DNA of 64,000 nucleotides from Mycolicibacterium diernhoferi (GCF_019456655.1 NZ_CP080332.1:2170001-2234000), one strand, 5' to 3'; positions 44,885 through 58,119 are shown, counted from the first letter of the stretch. Notes: a model not told the origin generated them from the letters alone. Translations and numbers: made by a program.

Positions 44885-45538
44885 TTAGCGGGATTCCAGG
44901 TACACGATGACCGCCCGCACCCGGCGGTGATCGTCACCGGTCTCCGGCAGGTCCAATTTGGTCAGGATGCTGCGCACATGCTTTTCCACGGTGCCCTCGG
45001 TCACCCACAGCCGGCGCCCGATACCCCCGTTGGACAGGCCCTCGGCCATCAGCGTGAGCACCTCGCGTTCGCGGGCGCTCAGCGCCGCCAGCGGATCGTC
45101 GCGCCGCCGCGCCGACACCAACTCGGCGACCAGGGCGGGGTCGATCACCGACGCCCCGTTGCTCACCCGGCGCAAGGTGTCCACGAAATCGTTCACATCG
45201 ACCACTCGGCTCTTGAGCAGATACCCGATGCTCTGGCCGCCGGCCAGCAGTTCCATCGCGTGATCCACGTCGACGTGCGCGGAGAGCACCATGATGGCGA
45301 CCTCCGGGGTGCGTTCGCGGATCACCCGCGCCGCGTCCAGGCCCTCGGTGTGGTGTTCCGGTGGCATCCGGATATCGGTGAGAACGAGGCCGGGCCGCTG
45401 CTCTTCGACGAGCCCGAGCAGTTCCTCGGCGTCGCCGGCCTGCCCGACGACCTGGAATCCCTCGCGCTGCAACAGGCTTGCCAGACCCTCTCGCAACAGC
45501 ACGTCGTCGTCGGCGATGACCACCCGCAGGGCATCCAT
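44885..45538 (-). CDS. NarL/LuxR family response regulator
   Basis: 217-aa regulator. The receiver domain has IADDDVLLREGL, phospho-acceptor Asp in LVLTDIRMPP and the Lys in GYLLKSR. The C-terminal LuxR helix-turn-helix is LSAREREVLTLMAEGLSNGG followed by VTEGTVEKHVRSIL. It would be phosphorylated by the HisKA_3 kinase encoded in the same cluster. Target genes unknown. Confidence 0.93.
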   Translation of the reverse strand: MDALRVVIADDDVLLREGLASLLQREGFQVVGQAGDAEELLGLVEEQRPGLVLTDIRMPPEHHTEGLDAARVIRERTPEVAIMVLSAHVDVDHAMELLAGGQSIGYLLKSRVVDVNDFVDTLRRVSNGASVIDPALVAELVSARRRDDPLAALSAREREVLTLMAEGLSNGGIGRRLWVTEGTVEKHVRSILTKLDLPETGDDHRRVRAVIVYLESR

Positions 45539-45737
45539 GCTGTCCTCCCGGCGCCGGTCTTTTCGGCGCGGATGCATTGTCGCACCTGGTAGGCGGTCTG
45601 CGTGTGGATGCGAGGCGGATTGGGGGTCAGCCGGTACCACGTGGTCGGGAAATCCGGCCGTGCGGAGTGCGGGCAACGCCGGTGACAGCGGGCGCGGGCG
45701 GTTTGGCAACGCCCGGCCGGGACGCGACACTGGGGGC

Positions 45738-46058
45738 ATGCCTGTCACGACCTTGATGGCTTCGATCCTGAACTGGCTGCGCGCCGGCTACCCCGACGGG
45801 GTGCCCGGGCCGGACCAGGTCCCGCTGCTGGCCCTGCTGCGGGCCACTCCGCTGACCGAGGAACAGGTCCAGGAGGTGGTACGCAACATCGCCGAGGTCG
45901 CCGCCCCGGCCGACATCGAGGACCCGATCACCCGCGACGACATCGAAGCATCCATCTCCGAGCTGACCAACCACGACGCCGGCCCGGAGAACACCGCCCG
46001 GGTGGCCGCCCGGCTCGCCGCGGCGGGCTGGCCGCTGGCCGATCTGTCGGGGGAGTAG
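45738..46058 (+). CDS. DUF3349 domain-containing protein
   Basis: 106-aa small protein of the mycobacterial DUF3349 family: LNWLRAGYPDGVPGPDQVPL, LLALLRATPLTEEQVQEVV, and VAARLAAAGWPL at the end. All-helical fold, function unknown. It stands alone; its stop lies next to the end of the frameshifted gene on the other strand. The position next to adhC fits Rv3046c of M. tuberculosis (from memory). Confidence 0.85.
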   Translation: MPVTTLMASILNWLRAGYPDGVPGPDQVPLLALLRATPLTEEQVQEVVRNIAEVAAPADIEDPITRDDIEASISELTNHDAGPENTARVAARLAAAGWPLADLSGE

Positions 46059-46377
46059 TCACCGGCCGTCCATGATCCACGGGCGCTCGTTGGCCTGCTG
46101 CCATTGCGGCAGTGCGGTACTCAGGGTGGCCATGGTCTTGAGGGCGACGAACACCCCGAACAGCGAACTCGGCGGTCATGAAGGCCGGCACGCCCAGGCG
46201 GCCGAAACCGATACTGCGCCAATCGACTTCGGCCATGTGTCCAACGCCGTTGTGGTTCAGCGGAAACACGATGACGCCCAGGAACACGCCGTGCACGGCG
46301 CAGAAACTCAGGCTGATGACACCGCAACTGGACAGGAACGTCGACAGCGGATCCGGTGCACGCGCAGACCGTCGCAC
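46059..46377 (-). pseudogene. Probable frameshifted gene for a small membrane protein
   Basis: From a GTG at 46377 one frame reads RRSARAPDPLSTFLSSCGVI, a membrane-like segment SLSFCAVHGVFLGVIVFPL, then GHMAEVDWRSIGFGRLGVPA. Near 46155 the sensible reading shifts to another frame, SLFGVFVALKTMATLSTALP and QWQQANERPWIMDGR, ending at TGA 46059-46061. The 319-base span is one base off a multiple of three, as expected for one frameshift. It may be a decayed gene or a sequencing error. Not assigned to a family. Confidence 0.5.
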
Positions 46378-46385
46378 GCCGCAAC

Positions 46386-46423
46386 GAAAAACACCGGGTA
46401 TCACTGGCAGTGATACCCGGTGT
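46386..46423 (-). terminator. Intrinsic terminator of adhC
   Basis: A perfect 15-bp inverted repeat (ACACCGGGTATCACT and its complement, three-base loop) at 46391-46423, followed on the minus strand by five T residues. It lies 13 bases after the adhC stop. Strong Rho-independent terminators of this kind are not common in mycobacteria. Confidence 0.88.
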
Positions 46424-46435
46424 CGACGGTGACGG

Positions 46436-47485
46436 TCAGAGCGTGGCGATGTCGATGACGAAGCGGTAACGCACGTCCGAGGACAGCATCCGCTCGTAGG
46501 CCTCGTTGACGTAGGACGCCTCGATGACCTCGATCTCGGGGGTGACCCCGTGCTCGGCGCAGAAGTCGAGCATCTCCTGGGTTTCGGGGATACCGCCGAT
46601 CATCGAACCGGACAGACTGCGGCGGCCGCCGGCCAGCGGGAACACCGGCACCGGCATCGGGTGCTCCGGGATGCCCAGCTCGACCAGGGTGCCGTCCACG
46701 GCCAGCAGGTTCAGGTAGTCGGCCATGTTGATGTTGGCCGACACGGTGTTCAGGATCAGGTCGAACTTGCCGGCCAGCTTGGTGAAGGTGTCCGGATCGC
46801 CGGTGGCGTAGTACTCGTCGGCGCCCAGACGCAGACCGTCCTCCATCTTCTTCAGCGACTGGCTCAGCACGGTCACCTGCGCGCCCATCGCATGGGCGAG
46901 TTTGACGCCCATGTGGCCCAGGCCGCCCAGGCCGACGATGGCGACCTTCTTGCCGGGGCCGGCGTTCCAGTGCCGCAGCGGGGAATACAGCGTGATGCCC
47001 GCGCACAGCAGGGGAGCGGCCTTGTCCAGTGGGATGCTGTCGGGAATGCGCAGCACGTAGTTCTCGTCGACGACGATGGCGGTGCTGTAACCGCCGTAGG
47101 TGGGGCTGCCGTCCCGTTCGGTCGAGTTGTAGGTGCCGTGCATGCCGTACTCGCCGGTGCAGTACTGCTGCAGGCCGGCCTGGCAGTTGTCGCATTCGCG
47201 GCAGGAGTCGATGAAGCAGCCGACGCCGACGTGATCGCCGACCTTGTACTTGGTGACCTCGGAACCGACTTCGGTTACCACACCGGCGATTTCGTGGCCC
47301 GGCACCACCGGGTAGTTGGGCTCGCCCCATTCGGCTTTGACGGTGTGCAGGTCGCTGTGACAGATGCCGGAGAATTTGATGTCGAACGCGACGTCGTGCG
47401 GGCCGACGTCGCGGCGCTCGATGGTGGACTTGAACAGTGGTGCGGTGGCCGACTCGGCTACGTATGCGGAAACAGTGGTGCTCAT
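46436..47485 (-). CDS. adhC: Zinc-dependent NADP(H) alcohol dehydrogenase, cinnamyl-alcohol type
   Basis: 349-aa medium-chain dehydrogenase, orthologue of Rv3045. Catalytic zinc ligands Cys42, His64 (with Glu65) and a Cys in [11 protein letters not shown]; structural zinc ligands Cys95, 98, 101 and 109. The cofactor loop is [10 protein letters not shown], and the following Ser-rich strand (LSQSLKK) favours NADP. It reduces aldehydes or oxidises alcohols of broad range. Monocistronic, ended by the intrinsic terminator at 46386. Confidence 0.95.
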   Translation of the reverse strand: MSTTVSAYVAESATAPLFKSTIERRDVGPHDVAFDIKFSGICHSDLHTVKAEWGEPNYPVVPGHEIAGVVTEVGSEVTKYKVGDHVGVGCFIDSCRECDNCQAGLQQYCTGEYGMHGTYNSTERDGSPTYGGYSTAIVVDENYVLRIPDSIPLDKAAPLLCAGITLYSPLRHWNAGPGKKVAIVGLGGLGHMGVKLAHAMGAQVTVLSQSLKKMEDGLRLGADEYYATGDPDTFTKLAGKFDLILNTVSANINMADYLNLLAVDGTLVELGIPEHPMPVPVFPLAGGRRSLSGSMIGGIPETQEMLDFCAEHGVTPEIEVIEASYVNEAYERMLSSDVRYRFVIDIATL

Positions 47486-47555
47486 CGGATCAGTCCTTCA
47501 TGCGTCATTTACGTTTACGTGCAGATAGGTGCATTCTCGTCCCGTAGCGGGCGAA

Positions 47556-47585
47556 AAGCAGCACGGGCGCAGCGCCGCGCCCGTG
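47556..47585 (-). terminator. Possible intrinsic terminator after the YciI-like gene
   Basis: A nine-base stem CACGGGCGC/GCGCCCGTG with a six-base loop, followed on the minus strand by TGCTTTTC. It lies 55 bases after the YciI-like gene stop, in the 154-base gap upstream of adhC, where I see no other feature. Confidence 0.5.
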
Positions 47586-47639
47586 AAAAGCAACACCACA
47601 GCCCCGCGGGCTAATCCTGCGAGGTGGCGAGGAATCGGG

Positions 47640-47915
47640 TCAGAGCCCGGGCGCGCGGAATGCGCCGTTGAAGCTGACCCGGTCGTAGCGGGCGGCGCCG
47701 GCCGGGATGTAGGGATCGGTCGCGATGAGGGCGTCCGCCTCCTCGACGGTCATGTCCGAGGCGATCAGTACCGCCCCCTGTCCCGACTCGACTCGTCCGG
47801 CCAGAATGATGCGACCGGCCTCGACCTCGGCGGTCACCCATTCCAGGTGGGCCGGGCGGGTCTGGTCGACGACGTCCGCCGGCTGCAGGTAGGTGCTGGT
47901 GAATACGTGAAACAC
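47640..47915 (-). CDS. YciI family protein
   Basis: 91-aa single-domain protein of the YciI (YCII) group, a ferredoxin-like dimer. RPAHLEWVTAEVEAGRIILA holds the conserved His and the strand that follows; VLIASDMTVEEADALIATDP and DPYIPAGAARYDRV are family-typical. Function unknown; related chlorohydrolases and decarboxylases use the conserved His-Asp pair. It starts 22 bases after fecB ends and is probably co-transcribed with it. Confidence 0.85.
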   Translation of the reverse strand: MFHVFTSTYLQPADVVDQTRPAHLEWVTAEVEAGRIILAGRVESGQGAVLIASDMTVEEADALIATDPYIPAGAARYDRVSFNGAFRAPGL

Positions 47916-47937
47916 GCGTCGAAGGTTACCGTGCCGG

Positions 47938-49026
47938 TCAGTTGATCGGCGCGTTCAGCCAGCGCAGGTCCTCGATGATGCCGCGGGCGGCCACCACACC
48001 CTGGCCGGTCTGCCACACCTCGTTGTTCACCGCGAACACCCGGTCATCCCGGGTGGCCGACAATTTCCGCCACGCAGCACTGTTGAGCACCGCGGTGGCG
48101 CGCTCCTTGGCGGCCGGGCCGGTGAAGGACAGGTAGACGATGTCACCGTCGGCCGCGGACAGATCCGTCTCCTCGGTGAGGTTGCTGATGCTCACCTCGA
48201 TGAAGGGCACGTCCGTAAAGCGTTGTGCTGCAGGACGATCCACCCCCACCGCGCGGAGGACCGTGGCCGGGAAATTCTCCGCGCCGTACACCCGCATGCT
48301 GTCCTCGGTGAACTGCACCACCGAGGCCTGGAAGTGGGTGGCGTCGGTGCGTTCGCCGGCCTCACGTGCCTCACGCTCGAAGCCGTCGAGCACCGCGTCG
48401 GCGGCCTCGGGGCGCCCGGTCGCCGCCGCGACGGCGCGCAGCGTGTTCTGCCAGTCGGCGGCGCTGCCGGTGAACACGGTGGGGGCGATCCCGGCGAGCG
48501 CGGCGTAGGAGTCGGGAGTCTGTGTCGCCGATCCGAAGATCAGGTCCGGTGCGGCGTCGGCGACCGCGGCCAGATCCGGGGCGTCGCGATCGCCGAGGCC
48601 GGCCGCGTCGTGCAGCACGGTGCCCAGGTACGAGGGCTGCGGGACCGTCGTCCCGACCACCCGGTCCTGCAGACCCAGCGCGCACAGGGCGTCCAGCTCG
48701 GCGAAGGACAGCGCCACGATGCGCTGTGGATCGCCGCGAACCTCGGTGCTCGCCGGGATCCCGGAGCCGGAGGCGTTACGCACCGTCCGCGGCGCGTCGG
48801 GGGAGACCGCGGGCGCCGGCGCGGCGGCGCACGACTCGTCGGGCCTGCGCTGATTACCCAGCACGCCGGCCCCGGCGATCCGGGTGGTGCTGGTGATCGG
48901 GGTCTGAGCCGACCCGGACGCGGCGGCGCCGGGATCGCTGTCCGGCGCGCCGCAGGCGGTCAACACGGTGAACGAGACGGTGACGCCTGCGAGGAGCAGG
49001 GCCATCCGCGCAGAGGGAAACGGCAC
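47938..49026 (-). CDS. fecB: Iron-siderophore-type periplasmic binding lipoprotein
   Basis: 362-aa orthologue of M. tuberculosis FecB (Rv3044). The GTG at 49026 supplies the positive residue ahead of a hydrophobic signal ending in the lipobox LTAC; the inner ATG would give no such n-region. The mature protein shows TRIAGAGVLGNQRRPDESC, then the substrate-binding lobe starting RIVALSFAELDALCALGLQD and FQASVVQFTEDSMRVYGAEN. It probably binds ferric siderophore or haem at the membrane. Divergent from ctaD, with a 199-base gap holding both promoters. Confidence 0.93.
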   Translation of the reverse strand: MPFPSARMALLLAGVTVSFTVLTACGAPDSDPGAAASGSAQTPITSTTRIAGAGVLGNQRRPDESCAAAPAPAVSPDAPRTVRNASGSGIPASTEVRGDPQRIVALSFAELDALCALGLQDRVVGTTVPQPSYLGTVLHDAAGLGDRDAPDLAAVADAAPDLIFGSATQTPDSYAALAGIAPTVFTGSAADWQNTLRAVAAATGRPEAADAVLDGFEREAREAGERTDATHFQASVVQFTEDSMRVYGAENFPATVLRAVGVDRPAAQRFTDVPFIEVSISNLTEETDLSAADGDIVYLSFTGPAAKERATAVLNSAAWRKLSATRDDRVFAVNNEVWQTGQGVVAARGIIEDLRWLNAPIN

Positions 49027-49171
49027 GCCGCCGACGGTATCAATCCACCACCACCGTCGCCGCCGGGCCCGGCCCCGTATGCAGGCCGTTTCCGGCCGGT
49101 CAGGCCTGGACAGCGGGCCAATACGACACTTTGTAGGACACCGGTTCCACAGTCGGTTGCGAGGGGGATAG

Positions 49172-53725
<4,554 letters not shown>

Positions 53726-53734
53726 AAAGGCCAG

Positions 53735-53765
53735 TATTTGCCAACTGGCTATTGAATGGCAAGCC
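53735..53765. promoter_or_regulatory. Candidate MocR operator between divergent genes
   Basis: The 62-base gap between the regulator and the small ORF holds TTGCCA at 53738 and TGGCAA at 53757, plus an inner GCCA-AC-TGGC palindrome. MocR regulators bind such repeated or inverted elements in divergent promoters. Assigned by position only. Confidence 0.5.
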
Positions 53766-53787
53766 ACTTCGCGATGATCATCGAGTC

Positions 53788-53940
53788 ATGCGTAAGAACT
53801 GGATGTCCCGAATGGCGGGCAAGTATCGGCGGGCCGGCACCTACGACCGGGCCGGATCCCGGACCGCGGAGAACGCCGATGCCCGGCGGATCCGCAGCGA
53901 ACTGGACGCCATCCGCGCCCGATTCCCCGACCACGCGTGA
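53788..53940 (+). CDS. Small basic protein, 50 aa, coupled to the YczE-like gene
   Basis: ORF reading MRKNWMSRMAGKYRRAGTYD and ending IRARFPDHA, rich in Arg and Ala. Its TGA overlaps the GTG start of the membrane-protein gene (GTGA), so it is translated first and probably couples translation. No ribosome site of note is visible. Not recognised. Confidence 0.6.
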   Translation: MRKNWMSRMAGKYRRAGTYDRAGSRTAENADARRIRSELDAIRARFPDHA

Positions 53941-54626
53941 CGGCCGCTCTGCGGGGTGCGCTACTGCTCGCCGGCCTGTCCGGCTACGGCTTCTCGATGG
54001 CGATGATGGTGCAGGCCAGTTTGGGACTGGACCCCTGGGATGTGTTCCATCAGGGCCTGAGCCGGCACACCGGGATGACCATCGGCACCGCCTCGGCACT
54101 GGTGGGCCTGGCGGTGCTGCTGGCCTGGATCCCGCTGCGCAACCGGCCCGGCATCGGGACCATCGCCAACGTCATCGTCATCGCGGTCACCGTGGACATC
54201 GGCGTGGCGGTGCTGCCCGCCCCCGACGACATGGCGGTGCGGGTGCCGATGATGCTGGGTGCGGTCCTGCTCAACGCCGTCAGCACGGTGCTCTACATCG
54301 GCGCGGGCCTCGGCCCCGGGCCGCGCGACGGTCTGATGACCGGCCTGGTCGCGCGCACCGGCCGGTCGGTGCGGCTGATCCGCACCCTGATCGAGGCGAC
54401 CGTGCTGACCGCCGGCTGGCTGCTCGGCGGCACCGTCGGCGTCGGCACCGTCATCTACGCCTTCGGCATCGGGCCGCTGGTGCAACTGATCCTTCGGTAC
54501 ATGCCGCGCCGGCTGCTGTTCCACGACTTCGGCGCGGCCGGGCGAGCGGGGCGAGACCGGGCGCCGGATCGCGCCGACACTACGATGAGCGGGTGCCCCC
54601 GACTGTCGCAGGAGACGATCACCTAG
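53937..54626 (+). CDS. YczE/YitT-like integral membrane protein
   Basis: 229-aa membrane protein with about five or six hydrophobic helices (LLAGLSGYGFSMAMMVQASL; TASALVGLAVLLAWIP; TIANVIVIAVTVDIGVAVLP; MMLGAVLLNAVSTVLYIGAG). GLGPGPRDGLMTGLVARTGR is the conserved loop of YczE/YyaS-like proteins. Function unknown; thought to be transport. Divergent MocR gene and GTGA overlap with the 50-aa ORF. The last 34 bases overlap the ABC ATPase start. Confidence 0.85.
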   Translation: MTAALRGALLLAGLSGYGFSMAMMVQASLGLDPWDVFHQGLSRHTGMTIGTASALVGLAVLLAWIPLRNRPGIGTIANVIVIAVTVDIGVAVLPAPDDMAVRVPMMLGAVLLNAVSTVLYIGAGLGPGPRDGLMTGLVARTGRSVRLIRTLIEATVLTAGWLLGGTVGVGTVIYAFGIGPLVQLILRYMPRRLLFHDFGAAGRAGRDRAPDRADTTMSGCPRLSQETIT

Positions 54627-55456
54627 ACGGCCCCGTTGCAGACCCGGACCTGCTGATCGATTTCGCCGAGGTCACCCTGCGCCGGGACGGCAAGACCCTC
54701 GTCGGGCCCATCGACTGGGCCGTCGAACTCGACGAGCGCTGGGTGGTGATCGGCCCGAACGGTGCCGGTAAGACCTCCCTGCTGCGGATCGCGGCCGCCA
54801 TCGACCACCCGTCCTCGGGAACCGCGTTCGTGCTCGGCGAGCAACTCGGCCGCACCGACATGTCCGAGCTGCGGTCCCGGGTGGGGTTGAGCAGTTCGGC
54901 ACTGAGCCAACGGATCCCCGACGACGAGATCGTGCGCGACCTGGTGGTGTCGGCCGGGTACGCGGTGCTGGGCCGGTGGCGGGAGCAGTACGACGACGTC
55001 GACTACGAGCAGGCCATCGACATGCTGGAGAGCCTCGGCGCCGAGCATCTGGCCGAACGCGCCTACGGCACGCTGTCCGAGGGGGAGCGCAAGCGGGTGT
55101 TGATCGCCCGCTCGCTGATGACCGATCCGGAGCTGTTGCTGCTCGACGAACCCGCCGCCGGCCTGGACCTCGGTGGCCGGGAGGAACTGGTGGCCCGGCT
55201 GGCCGATCTGGCCGCCGACCCGGACGCACCGGCCATCGTCCTGGTCACTCATCACGTCGAGGAGATCCCGCCCGGGTTCAGCCACTGCCTGCTGCTCTCG
55301 GAGGGCAGCGTGGTCGGCGCCGGCCTGCTCGCCGACGTGCTGACCTCGGAGAATCTGTCGACCGCCTTCGGGCAGGCGATCACCTTGGACTACCTCGACG
55401 GGCGCTACTTCGCCCGTCGCACCCGCACCCGCGCAGCGCACAGGAGGCGAGCATGA
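54593..55456 (+). CDS. ABC transporter ATP-binding protein (Rv3041c-like)
   Basis: 287-aa ATPase, the length recalled for Rv3041c. Walker A GPNGAGKTS, Q-loop region LSSSALSQRIP, signature GTLSEGERKRV in place of LSGGQ, Walker B LLLLDEPAAGLDLGG and the H-loop VTHHVEEIP are all present. The signature LSEGE is the form common in ModF/YheS-like cytosolic ATPases. No permease is encoded next to it except the YczE-like protein. It ends with ATGA into the 69-bp mini-ORF. Confidence 0.92.
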   Translation: MPPTVAGDDHLDGPVADPDLLIDFAEVTLRRDGKTLVGPIDWAVELDERWVVIGPNGAGKTSLLRIAAAIDHPSSGTAFVLGEQLGRTDMSELRSRVGLSSSALSQRIPDDEIVRDLVVSAGYAVLGRWREQYDDVDYEQAIDMLESLGAEHLAERAYGTLSEGERKRVLIARSLMTDPELLLLDEPAAGLDLGGREELVARLADLAADPDAPAIVLVTHHVEEIPPGFSHCLLLSEGSVVGAGLLADVLTSENLSTAFGQAITLDYLDGRYFARRTRTRAAHRRRA

Positions 55457-55521
55457 GCGAAGCTTGCGAGCGAATCATCGGCTTGCAATGCGCCGACCGA
55501 GCCTGCGAGGCCGGCGCATGA
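55453..55521 (+). repeat. 69-bp mini-ORF linker, copy 1 (MIRU-like)
   Basis: Encodes 22 residues starting MSEACERIIGL and ending ACEAGA. Its ATG overlaps the ABC ATPase stop and its TGA overlaps the Nudix ATG (ATGA on both sides). The second copy at 56354 has the same length and shares MSE..ERI, RACE and A at matching places. Mycobacterial interspersed repetitive units have the same habit of coding a short ORF that overlaps both neighbours (recalled knowledge). Confidence 0.75.
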
Positions 55522-56357
55522 CCGACCCGTTGGTGCCCCGGCCCGCCTCGACGGTGATGCTGCTCCGCGATGCGGGCACCCCGGAGTCCCTGGAGATCTT
55601 CCTGATGCGCCGGCATTCGGCGATGGACTTCGTCGCCGGGGTGATGGTGTTCCCCGGCGGCGGCGTCGACGAGCGCGATCGCGGTACCAACATCGCCTGG
55701 TACGGACCCGAGCCGGCCTGGTGGGCCGAGCGGCTCAACGTCGACGTCGACCTCGCCGAGGCCCTGGTGTGTGCCGCCGCGCGGGAGACCTTCGAGGAGT
55801 CCGGGGTGCTGTTCGCCGGGGCGGCCGACGACTCGGACATCCTCGTCGACGACGCCTCCGTCTACCGCGAGCAGCGGGCGGCGCTGGCCAACAATTCGCT
55901 GTCCTTCGCGGACTTCCTGCGTGACGAGAAGCTGGTGCTGCGCGCCGACCTGCTGCGGCCCTGGGCGAACTGGGTGACCCCGAAGGAGGAGCGCACCCGT
56001 CGTTACGACACCTACTTCTTCGTCGGCGCCATCCCGCAGGGCCAGCGCGCCGACGGGGAGAACACCGAGAGCGACCGCGCGTTCTGGTGCACCCCGCAGG
56101 CCGCCCTCGACGAATTCGCCGACGGGAAGTCCTTCCTGCTCCCGCCGACCTGGTCGCAGCTCGATTCGGTCAACGGGCGGACTGTGGCCGAGGTGCTCGC
56201 CACCGAGCGCAGGATCGTGGCGATGGAACCCAGCCTGTCGGCGGACAAGGCGACCGGCGACTGGGAGATCGAGTTCTTCGACGGCGAGCGCTACAACGCG
56301 GCCCGCAACCGGCGTGGCCCGCAGGGTTACACCGACGGCGGAGTGAAGCGGGCATGA
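55518..56357 (+). CDS. Nudix hydrolase (Rv3040c-like)
   Basis: 279-aa protein with a Nudix box split by an insertion: the glycine part VMVFPGGGVDERD lies about 35 residues before AARETFEESGVLF, as in the RNase-like/CoA-diphosphatase branch. The metal-binding Glu residues are intact. It would hydrolyse a nucleoside diphosphate linked to another group; substrate unknown. It is flanked by two mini-ORF linkers with ATGA overlaps, in the order ABC, Nudix, crotonase. Confidence 0.9.
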   Translation: MTDPLVPRPASTVMLLRDAGTPESLEIFLMRRHSAMDFVAGVMVFPGGGVDERDRGTNIAWYGPEPAWWAERLNVDVDLAEALVCAAARETFEESGVLFAGAADDSDILVDDASVYREQRAALANNSLSFADFLRDEKLVLRADLLRPWANWVTPKEERTRRYDTYFFVGAIPQGQRADGENTESDRAFWCTPQAALDEFADGKSFLLPPTWSQLDSVNGRTVAEVLATERRIVAMEPSLSADKATGDWEIEFFDGERYNAARNRRGPQGYTDGGVKRA

Positions 56358-56422
56358 GCGAGTGCAACGAGCGAATCGATAGCAGGGAATGCGGCACCCG
56401 AGCCTGCGAGGTGGCCGCATGA
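56354..56422 (+). repeat. 69-bp mini-ORF linker, copy 2 (MIRU-like)
   Basis: Encodes 22 residues starting [11 protein letters not shown] and ending ACEVAA. Both ends overlap the flanking genes by ATGA. DNA identity to copy 1 is highest over GAGCGAATC and CGAGCCTGCGAGG. Confidence 0.75.
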
Positions 56423-57111
56423 GCGAGTTCGTCTCCACCGTCGTGGCCGACGGCGTGGCCACCCTGGTGCTGTCCCGGCCGCCCACCAACGCGCTCACCC
56501 GGCAGATGTACCGGGAGATCGCCGCGGCGGCCGGTGAACTCGGTGCCCGCCCCGAGGTCGGCACGGTCATCGTGTTCGGTGGGCACGAGGTGTTCAGTGC
56601 CGGAGACGACGTCGCCGAACTGCGGCGCCTCGGCGCGGCCGACGCCGAGAGCGTGACCGCGGCCTGCCGTGCCGCCCTCGACGCGGTGGCCGCCATCCCG
56701 AAGCCCACGGTCGCCGCGGTCACCGGTTACGCGCTGGGGTCGGGACTGGCCCTGGCGCTGGCCGCCGACTGGCGGATCGCCGGGGACAACGTGAAGGTCG
56801 GGGTCACCGAGGCGCTCGCCGGGCTGCTGCCGGCGGCGGGCACCGAGCGGCTGGTCGGGGTGGTCGGGGCCGGCCGGGCCAAGGAGCTGGTGTTCAGCGG
56901 CCGGTTCGTGGGCGCCGAGGAGGCCCTGGCCCTGGGCTTGGTCGACGAACTGGTCGCCCCCGACGGTGTCTACGACGCCGCGCTGGGCTGGGCCCGCAGG
57001 CATGCCGAGGCGCCGGCACACGTGCTGGCCGGGGCCAAGGCGATGATCGACAGCCCTGGTGAAGCGGTGCGGCGCTACGTCGAGGTCTTCGGGACGTTCA
57101 CCGGCAGTTAG
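56419..57111 (+). CDS. echA17: Enoyl-CoA hydratase/isomerase family protein
   Basis: 230-aa crotonase-fold protein, by position the orthologue of EchA17 (Rv3039c). [15 protein letters not shown], the oxyanion-hole segment [11 protein letters not shown] and [20 protein letters not shown] are conserved. The usual catalytic Glu region reads [17 protein letters not shown]. It probably acts on enoyl- or other acyl-CoA thioesters. The start at 56419 is fixed by the ATGA overlap with the mini-ORF. Confidence 0.92.
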   Translation: MSEFVSTVVADGVATLVLSRPPTNALTRQMYREIAAAAGELGARPEVGTVIVFGGHEVFSAGDDVAELRRLGAADAESVTAACRAALDAVAAIPKPTVAAVTGYALGSGLALALAADWRIAGDNVKVGVTEALAGLLPAAGTERLVGVVGAGRAKELVFSGRFVGAEEALALGLVDELVAPDGVYDAALGWARRHAEAPAHVLAGAKAMIDSPGEAVRRYVEVFGTFTGS

Positions 57112-57120
57112 GCTGCCCAT

Positions 57121-58119
57121 ATGACGAGCACCGACCAGACGCCTCACGTCGACGCTGACGCCGAACTGAAGCCCAACCCGCACGCCACCGCGGAGCAGGT
57201 CGAGGCGGCGCTGAAGGACACCAAGCTGGCCCAGATCCTGTACCACGACTGGGAAGCCGAGACCTACGACGACAAGTGGTCGATCTCGTATGACCAGCGC
57301 TGCATCGACTACGCGCGCGGCCGCTTCGACGCCATCGTCCCCGAGGAGGTGCAGCGCGAGCTGCCCTATGACCGGGCCCTGGAGCTGGGCTGTGGCACCG
57401 GCTTCTTCCTGCTCAACCTGATCCAGGCCGGCGTGGCCCGCCGGGGCTCGGTGACCGACCTGTCCCCGGGCATGGTCAAGGTCGCCACCCGCAACGGGCA
57501 GGGCCTGGGCCTGGACATCGACGGCAAGGTCGCCGACGCGGAGGGCATCCCCTACGAGGACAACACCTTCGACCTGGTGGTCGGGCACGCGGTGCTGCAC
57601 CACATTCCCGACGTGGAGAAGTCGCTGCGCGAGGTGGTGCGCATCCTCAAACCGGGCGGCCGGTTCGTGTTCGCCGGTGAGCCCACCAGCGCCGGCAACG
57701 TCTACGCCCGCAACCTGTCCACGCTGACCTGGCACCTGTCCACCAGCATCACCAAGCTCCCCGGCCTGGAGAGCTGGCGTCGCCCGCAGTCCGAACTCGA
57801 CGAGTCCTCGCGTGCGGCCGCCCTGGAGGCCGTGGTGGACCTGCACACCTTCGATCCCGAGGATCTGGAGCGGATGGCCACCAACGCCGGCGCGGTCGAG
57901 GTGGCCACGGCCAGCGAGGAATTCACCGCCGCCATGCTCGGCTGGCCGATCCGCACCTTCGAGGCCTCGGTGCCTCCGGGCCGGTTGGGTTGGGGCTGGG
58001 CCAAGTTCGCGTTCAACAGCTGGACGACGCTGAGCTGGGTGGATGCCAACGTGTGGCGCCGGGTGGTGCCGAAGGGCTGGTTCTACAACGTGATGGTCAC
58101 CGGGGTCAAGCCGTCCTGA
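57121..58119 (+). CDS. SAM-dependent methyltransferase (Rv3038c-like)
   Basis: 332-aa class I methyltransferase. The SAM-binding motif I is ALELGCGTGFFLLNLIQAG (about residues 83-101), post-I acidic region VTDLSPGMVKVA, and motif IV DLVVGHAVLHHIPDVEKSLR. The C-terminal 120 residues are family-specific. In M. tuberculosis it sits near the methylglucose lipopolysaccharide genes, but a role there has not been shown to my knowledge. It starts nine bases after echA17. Confidence 0.92.
   Translation: MTSTDQTPHVDADAELKPNPHATAEQVEAALKDTKLAQILYHDWEAETYDDKWSISYDQRCIDYARGRFDAIVPEEVQRELPYDRALELGCGTGFFLLNLIQAGVARRGSVTDLSPGMVKVATRNGQGLGLDIDGKVADAEGIPYEDNTFDLVVGHAVLHHIPDVEKSLREVVRILKPGGRFVFAGEPTSAGNVYARNLSTLTWHLSTSITKLPGLESWRRPQSELDESSRAAALEAVVDLHTFDPEDLERMATNAGAVEVATASEEFTAAMLGWPIRTFEASVPPGRLGWGWAKFAFNSWTTLSWVDANVWRRVVPKGWFYNVMVTGVKPS

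Noticed and set aside
54050..54524. Minus-strand open frames opposite the YczE-like gene
   Set aside because: They are His/Gln-rich shadows with no start signals, while the plus strand shows membrane helices and coupled starts.
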